From JARROD01 sp037384225 (GTDB taxonomy: Bacteria; Pseudomonadota; Gammaproteobacteria; Pseudomonadales; Cellvibrionaceae), in contig JARROD010000090.1 in the NCBI GenBank assembly GCA_037384225.1, forward strand, positions 1 to 11,528: a DNA stretch of 11,528 nucleotides, read 5' to 3'. How positions within the stretch are numbered: position 1 is the stretch's first letter; the number at the start of each line of letters is the position of its first letter. Shown piece by piece: positions 6,686 through 11,528 of the stretch. Below the pieces are notes generated by a model that was not told the DNA's origin, searched no databases, and saw only the letters and a program-made list of their open reading frames with translations. Position numbers and translations under genes: made by a program.

Positions 6686-8677
6686 TTAGTCGCAACCGCC
6701 CGAGGTATTATTACGTTCAGGTTCTACGCCTTTTTCTCCCAGTTTTTCCCATATTTCCAGTGCTGTACATTGATCAAAGGTATCGTTGGCTACTATGTTT
6801 ATCGCCTGAACACTTGTTAGCGCTCCGACACCTATATCAGTTAAAGAAGGGTTAAATGAAAAAGTAAAAACCGTATCCTCTGCGTCTTCTAATATTGGCA
6901 GACTGACACTTTCAAGAAAGGGGTTTTCCTGATCTTCTTCACCCACAGTAAACGAATTGCTGTTGGCCAGATCAGTCAGCATTGGAAACGTTATCGTTGA
7001 CATGCCTGAAGCAAAAAAATCAAAGCGGCAATCAGCTCGTTGCAAAGCTGGGAACTCTATATTTGCAGTGCCATTACGAACAAAATCGCATCGGGCCGGA
7101 CTGGAAGACGACTTCACAACGCTTGACAGGTCTGGCAATGAAAGCCCCTCCAATGCCGGATTGTCGATAAAAAGGATAGTGCCTACGGTTTGCAGACCGG
7201 AAAATGATACCGTTTGCAATGAAGCATTGGTGCCATATTCAGGAAGAATATCATAATCGCCAATCAAAAGTGAACCTATACTGGCAATTGAAGAAACATC
7301 GATAGATTCGAGGTTTTCATGTGCGCTAATCTCGAGGGATTCCATGTTTTCCGTTTGCTCGAAAACGATCTCTCTTACACTATCATTATCGACCAATCTG
7401 AGGTTATTGACACTTTCAATTTGTGCCAAAAAGCCTTGCATATTAATTATGCCTGTATTTACGATATTAACAGTATCAACGGTAAAATCAGCTCCGCTAT
7501 AGATGCCCTCTTCGTCATCCATAGCCGTATCCACTATCGATAGCCTTGATAAATTTTCAAACTTAATACCGCCTAAATTACGCAGCGTCAACAGGTTGGA
7601 AAGGTTGAACTCCTGTTTCACAACAAACGTGTCTGTATCAGACAGTGTGAGTTCAGGCATTGAAAACAAGTAGAGATTATTTACTGATTCCAGTGAAGAA
7701 AAGCCCGAAAGACTTTGAAGACCGGTGTCTTGTAGGGCAATGCTATTTGCCTGCCGAAGCTTTGAAAAATCAAGGTTGGTAATTCTCTCCGCAGTTTTGA
7801 TATTAAGCGTTTCAATAGCCTCCAACTCTGAAAAGCCTAAACTTTGTAATAGAGGCGTATTCGATACAGTCATATCTTTCGCAGAAACAAGCGCGGGCGT
7901 TTCAAAGAGATTTAAAGGAATAGAAGTGCCAGCAACTTCAGTTGATATTTCAAGAGAGTCGACCACTTCCAATTCAGACGCACTGAAGGATTCGAGTTCG
8001 GTAGTTGAATTAAGGAACAGTTTTCGAGCACATACTAAACTCTCTAAATTTATTGCTTCAGACAGTTGCTCTCCTTTAAATTCCAATGTTCCATCGATAA
8101 CAGCAATTCCTTCCAGATTTTTCAAATCCTCTGGCGAACGTATGACTATATCATCGCGTACAATAGCCGAATTCTGTTGAATTTCACAGTGCTCCGCCCA
8201 TACATCCTGAACGACTCCGTCTTCCGTGGTAATACTGATCGGAGTGGACGAGAAGAGTTTCAATTCACTATTCAATTGAATCGCAATATAAACATCATAG
8301 CTGGTACCCGGATCAAGCTGTTCGTTATTTGTTTCCCTGATAGAGGTATTGGCTTCATTCAAGGAAAAATTGAATCTTCCTTCAACGTCTTCATCACTAA
8401 AAAAATCACCTGAAGCGGGTTGGCTACCACCCTCTTCGACCACGATATAAGCTGCCTGAACATTGGCCTTGTTAGCGGCAGCTTCCACAAGAATATTATA
8501 AGCGCCATCCGATACCACAGATACACTGTTATCAATAAAGGATAGTTCCTCGTCAGCAGGCGGCTCTGGAGAACCTCCACCTCCACCTCCGCCTCCTCCA
8601 CAAGCCGAAAGTAACGTAACGCCCGTTATTACGATACAAAAATTTACATTCATGCTCATAAATATTACCGCTCTCAA
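6686..8677 (-). CDS. Surface lipoprotein with leucine-rich / receptor-L-domain-like repeats
   Basis: The protein has 663 residues. An N-terminal hydrophobic stretch ends in the lipobox LSAC (Cys26), so it is likely lipidated in the outer membrane. Nine consecutive glycines and SPEPPADEE form a flexible spacer. Residues about 45-150 look like a fibronectin-III-like beta domain (LDPGTSYDVYIAIQLNSELK, STPISITTED). From about 160 to 640 there are irregular strand-turn repeats such as LESLVCARKLFLNS, LEAIETLNIKT and LSLPDLSSV, typical of receptor-L-domain / BspA-like LRR solenoids; ligand unknown. I kept the TTG at 8677 because it supplies the only positive residue (MRAVIF) of the signal peptide. 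ATG at 8659 (MSMNVNF) is the alternative, and neither has a clear ribosome-binding site. The gene appears lower in GC than the operon, suggesting a different origin. It converges on the sulfotransferase gene and stands alone. Confidence 0.75.
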   Translation of the reverse strand: MRAVIFMSMNVNFCIVITGVTLLSACGGGGGGGGGSPEPPADEELSFIDNSVSVVSDGAYNILVEAAANKANVQAAYIVVEEGGSQPASGDFFSDEDVEGRFNFSLNEANTSIRETNNEQLDPGTSYDVYIAIQLNSELKLFSSTPISITTEDGVVQDVWAEHCEIQQNSAIVRDDIVIRSPEDLKNLEGIAVIDGTLEFKGEQLSEAINLESLVCARKLFLNSTTELESFSASELEVVDSLEISTEVAGTSIPLNLFETPALVSAKDMTVSNTPLLQSLGFSELEAIETLNIKTAERITNLDFSKLRQANSIALQDTGLQSLSGFSSLESVNNLYLFSMPELTLSDTDTFVVKQEFNLSNLLTLRNLGGIKFENLSRLSIVDTAMDDEEGIYSGADFTVDTVNIVNTGIINMQGFLAQIESVNNLRLVDNDSVREIVFEQTENMESLEISAHENLESIDVSSIASIGSLLIGDYDILPEYGTNASLQTVSFSGLQTVGTILFIDNPALEGLSLPDLSSVVKSSSSPARCDFVRNGTANIEFPALQRADCRFDFFASGMSTITFPMLTDLANSNSFTVGEEDQENPFLESVSLPILEDAEDTVFTFSFNPSLTDIGVGALTSVQAINIVANDTFDQCTALEIWEKLGEKGVEPERNNTSGGCD

Positions 8678-9099
8678 TCATCGGAATGGCACCTAATGAA
8701 ACGATAATAACTGCAAAGTTATGCATTAGGCACAAAAAATAGAGGAAGGCTGCTAAGATTTGGCAAGAAAATTGGCGCTAATAAAAATTGATCTTACCAC
8801 CCAGAGCATAGACCCTCAGATGAAAATTCTAACTATCCCTACACTTAACCACAACGTGGCATAGAAGTGAAAACCTGAATTTCTTATTTAATTGTAAACG
8901 AATTGTCACCACTAATATTTGAATAATTAATCATAGCAATTGCTTCCAAATAAATAAAAAGTGGCATTCTACAAAGTATTTAATTACTTTGGTAGCACTG
9001 ACTCAGCGTTAGTGGCGGAGAATGACACATGCAGCCCTTTCAATCATTCTCATGCCAAGTTATGATTAAAGACAAATTAAATGCCGGTATTATTTAGGG

Positions 9100-9215
9100 A
9101 CGTACACGAAATAACTTCCGGCCCCTTTATCAGTAATAAAAAGGGGTTTCGAGGCGCCCATCTGGTGTCGTTGCGAAAACGCCGGCATAGTGGGCCTACG
9201 TCAAGTTTTCCAAGT
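9100..9215 (+). repeat. 117-bp direct repeat, copy 1
   Basis: From ACGTACACGAAATAAC to TTTTCCAAGT, this is nearly identical to 9896-10012: four substitutions and one missing G over about 117 bases. It contains a CCCCTTT/AAAGGGG stem (9122-9128 with 9140-9146) and a second stem GAAAAC/GTTTTC (9175-9180 with 9205-9210). In this copy the second stem can be extended by GTTGCG/CGCAAC after a five-base bulge. Two stem-loops with a conserved core suggest a structured non-coding or mobile element. Confidence 0.9.
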
Positions 9216-9344
9216 CGCAACATCTTCCCCCTCGATTTCACCCTAAGAGGTACCGGGCGCACTCCCAAAATAGTAGGCAATAAATAGCTTATATTCGATT
9301 ATATTAAAAGCAAGTGATCAATTTGGTAGTATAAAAATGAGAAA

Positions 9345-9365
9345 CAGCTCAAAAATTTTGAGCTG
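9345..9365. promoter_or_regulatory. Perfect 10-bp-arm palindrome upstream of the small gene
   Basis: CAGCTCAAAA, one central A, then TTTTGAGCTG. It ends 56 bases before the small ORF and follows a TATAAA at 9330-9335, so it could be an operator around a transcription start. A terminator is less likely because no T run follows. Confidence 0.3.
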
Positions 9366-9421
9366 CTAGCCTTGAAAGAGCTGCCTCACTCACTACCAGA
9401 ATTCAATCACTCACGGAGGAA

Positions 9422-9634
9422 ATGAATCCGCACCACTCTGTGAAAACAACACCCATAACAACAGCAGAAGCAGTAGAAACTATAGACAAGTCATTTTACC
9501 GCCAAGTGCGAGAGCTGGCGGGTCTGATAAGTGTATTGCACATACAAAAAAACATAAAGAGCGATGAAATGAAGGGTGCAGCAAGAGAGTTTATAAAACA
9601 TCTATTAGGCCAGCAAAAAAATAAATGTGCGTGA
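9422..9634 (+). CDS. Hypothetical 70-residue protein
   Basis: This short ORF has GGAGG at 9415-9419, only two bases before ATG, which is closer than ideal. The first 15 residues are Thr/His-rich (MNPHHSVKTTPITT). The rest reads as two amphipathic helices (VETIDKSFYRQVRELAGLIS and KSDEMKGAAREFIKHLLGQQ) followed by a lysine-rich tail ending in Cys-Ala. No family was recognised, and there is no signal peptide or membrane segment. It begins about 200 bases downstream of repeat copy 1, and the acyltransferase begins about 200 bases downstream of copy 2. A palindrome lies just upstream. It may be a real small regulatory or accessory gene, but codon evidence over 70 residues is thin. Confidence 0.4.
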   Translation: MNPHHSVKTTPITTAEAVETIDKSFYRQVRELAGLISVLHIQKNIKSDEMKGAAREFIKHLLGQQKNKCA

Positions 9635-10209
9635 CGGTCAGTGAACATCCGATTTGCAATACGTATTCAACTGATCGTGGCAATAATTTATAACAATGTC
9701 ATTGATGTTTTCAGATATTTTTTACTAACACTGAATAATTCAGTATACACAATAATGAAGAATAAAATAAATAGAAAAAGTACGAAATATTTATAGAAAA
9801 ATGCTCTATATTGTGTGTTCTTGACAAATCGGATTGATACGGAGAGAAGATATTCGGCAATTATTATCAGCGTGACTCGGGAAGTAAACTTAGCAACGTG
9901 CCCGAAATAACTTCCGGCCCCTTTATCAGTAATAAAAAGGGGTTTCGAGGCGCCCGTCTGGTGTCGTTGCGAAAATGCCGGCATAGTGGGCCTACGTCAA
10001 GTTTTCGCAAGTGACTCTTACCGGGTATTGTGTATCTTTAGGTTAGCGTTTACATACAAGTCGTTGTTTAATCTGCTATCCTCTGTAATTAAAGAGTGTT
10101 GAAATCATAGTAAATCGATCGCTATACCTTATAGTTTTAAGCGTAAAAGTGAAATGATATCAGTGGTTTTTGCGCTCCTCCAGAATACTTCTAATCCAGC
10201 ACCCTGATC
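9635..10209. other. Intergenic region with second copy of the 117-bp repeat
   Basis: No supported gene in these 575 bases. The section 9690-9880 is strongly AT-rich; the 98-residue minus-strand ORF over it takes its N-terminus from the repeat and its hydrophobic remainder from AT-rich DNA, so I do not call it. The section 10013-10209 should contain the acyltransferase promoter; no clear -35/-10 pair was seen. Confidence 0.55.
9896..10012 (+). repeat. 117-bp direct repeat, copy 2
   Basis: Same element as 9100-9215 and in the same orientation, 796 bases downstream. Here the second stem is TTGCGAAAA/TTTTCGCAA (9967-9975 with 10002-10010), nine uninterrupted pairs. In copy 1 the missing G breaks this pairing, and a different outer pairing replaces it. 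The CCCCTTT/AAAGGGG stem is unchanged. Confidence 0.9.
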
Positions 10210-11298
10210 ATGAGTAGTCAACGTTTACATTATATGGATTTTCTCCGGGCCACCCTGATGAGCCTGGGTGTAGTTTATCATTCGGCCAAAATTTTTAGCG
10301 TGGATGACCCCTGGCGTATTAGTAATCCTGAGACCAGCCCGTTTTTCGATGGGTTGATCTGGTGCTTTCACGCTTTTCGGATGCCGGCGTTTTTCATTGT
10401 ATCGGGATATTTCACCTATTTGATCTACCTGAAATACGCCGAAACAAGGTTTGTTGTTGATCGCCTTATCAAGTTAGGGGTACCCCTTGTTGTGGTAGGA
10501 CTTACCGCCAACATATGGATGGCGGGAATGAGCGACGGACTTTTTGACAGTGCTGTGCCTTATGAGCACAGGGATTACTGGCTTTCAGGCGCGTGGCAGG
10601 CTCATCTGTGGTTTCTCGCTAACCTTTTGCTCGACGGCTTGGGAGTGAAGGTACTTGGAAAATATATTCCCGTCGTTTTTAAAATAAAATTACCTGTGAC
10701 GGCCATTTATCTGTTGGTGCCTCTGTGCTTTTTTATTCTGATTCGGGTTGACTCTAAAATCGACGATCATCTGGGAGCCTATGCTTTTTTCATGGATACC
10801 GGTAACTTTTTTCGCTATGGCGTATATTTTGCGTTTGGCGTTTATTTATATTGCCATCGCACTTTTTTTGAGGAGCTATTGAGCAATACAACTCTGGCGT
10901 TCGGCAGTCTGGTCCTCTGGCTAATGACTTTGGCATTGATAGAGCAGGATACAGTAACAGAACTGGTGACTTATTGTGTCGGTTTTAGTATGGCGGTTTG
11001 CGTTTTTATTCTGTCGAAACGGTTTTTTTCAAAACCCAGTCCCACGATTTTAAGGTTGTCTTCATCTTCCTATACGATTTATCTGGCGCATCAGCCTTTT
11101 ATCGTCTGGGCGGGAACCATAATTGTGTCTCTAAATTTACCCTATTATTTCAAGTTTCTGCTATTGGTTATATCGACTTATATCGTTTGCTATGCGTTTC
11201 ACCATTACCTGGTCCGGCCGTTTGCATTGTCCCGTTTTTTATTCAATGGGCAAATCACCTACAACGGTTCCAGCCGAGCTGAAAGTCCCGCAAAATAA
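10210..11298 (+). CDS. OpgC/MdoC-like integral membrane acyltransferase (acyltransferase 3 family)
   Basis: The protein has 362 residues with roughly ten predicted membrane segments. The family hallmarks are present: an N-terminal MDFLRATLMSLGVVYHS (9-25) carrying the conserved His24, FHAFRMPAFFIVSGYF (53-68), WFLANLLL after the first loop, and the C-terminal YTIYLAHQPFIVW. The first 80 residues resemble OpgC (MdoC), which adds succinyl groups to periplasmic glucans; related enzymes O-acylate other glycans, lipids or natural products. No opgG/opgH partner is visible, so the acceptor is unknown. ATG lacks a strong ribosome-binding site. The gene stands alone between repeat copy 2 and the right copy of the 52-bp inverted element. 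I see no evidence tying it to the RiPP-like operon 4 kb away, although acylation of the product cannot be ruled out. Confidence 0.85.
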   Translation: MSSQRLHYMDFLRATLMSLGVVYHSAKIFSVDDPWRISNPETSPFFDGLIWCFHAFRMPAFFIVSGYFTYLIYLKYAETRFVVDRLIKLGVPLVVVGLTANIWMAGMSDGLFDSAVPYEHRDYWLSGAWQAHLWFLANLLLDGLGVKVLGKYIPVVFKIKLPVTAIYLLVPLCFFILIRVDSKIDDHLGAYAFFMDTGNFFRYGVYFAFGVYLYCHRTFFEELLSNTTLAFGSLVLWLMTLALIEQDTVTELVTYCVGFSMAVCVFILSKRFFSKPSPTILRLSSSSYTIYLAHQPFIVWAGTIIVSLNLPYYFKFLLLVISTYIVCYAFHHYLVRPFALSRFLFNGQITYNGSSRAESPAK

Positions 11299-11319
11299 GC
11301 GCCTTACAAACTTCAAGTG

Positions 11320-11381
11320 AACCCGGGGCGGCACAATGTCAGGCGGATGGCCGCCGGATCGAAGGCACAATACCCCGGGTT
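11320..11381. repeat. 9-bp perfect inverted repeat around the right element
   Basis: AACCCGGGG (11320-11328) and CCCCGGGTT (11373-11381) can pair and enclose most of the right 52-bp repeat. The CTTCAAG heptamer occurs on both sides (11311 and 11395) as a short direct repeat. Confidence 0.7.
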
Positions 11382-11394
11382 ATTGAGATGTTAC
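11344..11394 (+). repeat. 52-bp repeat, right copy (inverted relative to 6410-6461)
   Basis: From CGGATGGCC to GATGTTAC. It differs from the reverse complement of 6410-6461 by a missing A and one substitution. It sits in the spacer between the convergent acyltransferase and beta-helix genes; the left copy likewise lies between convergent genes. Confidence 0.85.
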
Positions 11395-11401
11395 CTTCAA
11401 G

Positions 11402-11422
11402 TTCGGGGCGGGTACCACCCCG
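11402..11422. terminator. GC-rich hairpin between convergent genes
   Basis: TCGGGG and CCCCGA form a six-base stem around CGGGTACCA, 20 bases beyond the minus-strand stop. It could end transcription from either side, but no T run follows, so confidence is low. Confidence 0.25.
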
Positions 11423-11442
11423 AGCTAACTCCTACCCGGTGG

Positions 11443-11528
11443 CTACTCTACGGTCAATGTCGGGGGCATGGGGGGATTGAATATAGGCGCTCCAAACTCA
11501 TAAGCGCCAATGTCCGGCGCCTTGCCCA
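11443..11528 (-). CDS. C-terminal tail of a right-handed beta-helix (PDIGAYEF-type) secreted protein
   Basis: Only the last 27 complete codons are in the window; the gene enters from the right edge and ends with TAG. The tail reads GKAPDIGAYEFGAPIF, then NPPMPPTLTVE. The PDIGAYEFG sequence is the strongly conserved end of the parallel beta-helix domain in secreted pectate-lyase-like and 'choice-of-anchor Q' proteins, followed here by a proline-rich tail. Such proteins are exported and often act on polysaccharides or at the cell surface. The length, signal peptide and catalytic features lie outside the window, so no enzyme activity can be assigned. Confidence 0.7.
   Translation of the reverse strand, partial: GKAPDIGAYEFGAPIFNPPMPPTLTVE

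Larger units (their letters stand above)
8678..9421. other. AT-rich intergenic region with first copy of the 117-bp repeat
   Basis: No supported gene was found in these 744 bases. The section 8700-9090 is AT-rich and should hold the promoter of the divergent lipoprotein gene, but I cannot place it. The repeat occupies 9100-9215. Short ORFs on both strands across 9077-9287 merely read through the repeat. Confidence 0.6.

Noticed and set aside
9688..9984. 98-residue minus-strand ORF with hydrophobic segments
   Set aside because: Its start lies inside repeat copy 2 and the hydrophobic part comes from AT-rich DNA. A similar ORF crosses copy 1 (9077-9280), so the start is a by-product of the repeat.
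9100..10012. Integron attC sites at the 117-bp repeats
   Set aside because: The length and gene-cassette-like spacing are suggestive, but I could not find the paired RYYYAAC and GTTRRRY core sites at the ends.
1..11528. CRISPR array, tRNA or rRNA gene, transposase
   Set aside because: No regularly spaced short repeats, no cloverleaf-like segment that I recognised, and no transposase or integrase motif in any sizeable ORF.

Overview
The window looks like accessory DNA from a Gram-negative, probably marine gammaproteobacterium; Cellvibrionaceae-like is my guess from gene style, not something I can verify. Supporting signs are a lipoprotein with a lipobox, an OpgC/MdoC-like membrane acyltransferase, the conserved C-terminal end of a secreted beta-helix protein, and dense intergenic inverted and direct repeats.

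Layout: (1) 1-86, minus strand: the first 28 codons of a phage-tail-collar (microcystin-dependent, MdpB-type) protein. (2) 87-953: 0.87 kb with no convincing gene. (3) 954-6257, plus strand: a tight five-gene operon. It encodes an asparagine-synthetase/lasso-cyclase homologue, a PqqD-like RiPP recognition element (RRE), a membrane-anchored sugar-transfer-type ATP-grasp protein, an HPr-kinase-like kinase and a P-loop sulfotransferase. The last four genes overlap by 17-23 bases, and two of the five genes probably start with TTG behind good ribosome-binding sites. (4) 6258-6685: a repeat-rich spacer. (5) 6686-8677, minus strand: a large lipoprotein with a nine-glycine spacer and leucine-rich, receptor-L-domain-like repeats. 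(6) 8678-10209: AT-rich DNA with one small ORF and two copies of a 117-bp direct repeat. (7) 10210-11298, plus strand: an acyltransferase. (8) 11299-11442: a repeat spacer holding an inverted copy of a 52-bp element also found at 6410-6461. (9) 11443-11528, minus strand: the C-terminal tail of a beta-helix protein.

The operon in (3) is the main interest. A cyclase homologue plus an RRE protein is the signature of lasso-peptide-type RiPP (ribosomally made, post-translationally modified peptide) biosynthesis. HPr-kinase-like proteins are known to phosphorylate lasso precursors. However, there is no B2 (transglutaminase-like) leader protease, no exporter and no precursor with a normal start codon in the window. 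The cyclase also departs from consensus in its ATP-binding motifs. Either the missing parts lie elsewhere, or this is a variant peptide-modification pathway in which an ATP-grasp enzyme, a kinase and a sulfotransferase decorate an RRE-guided peptide. The acyltransferase, LRR lipoprotein and repeats to the right look like a separate accessory segment bounded by the inverted 52-bp element.
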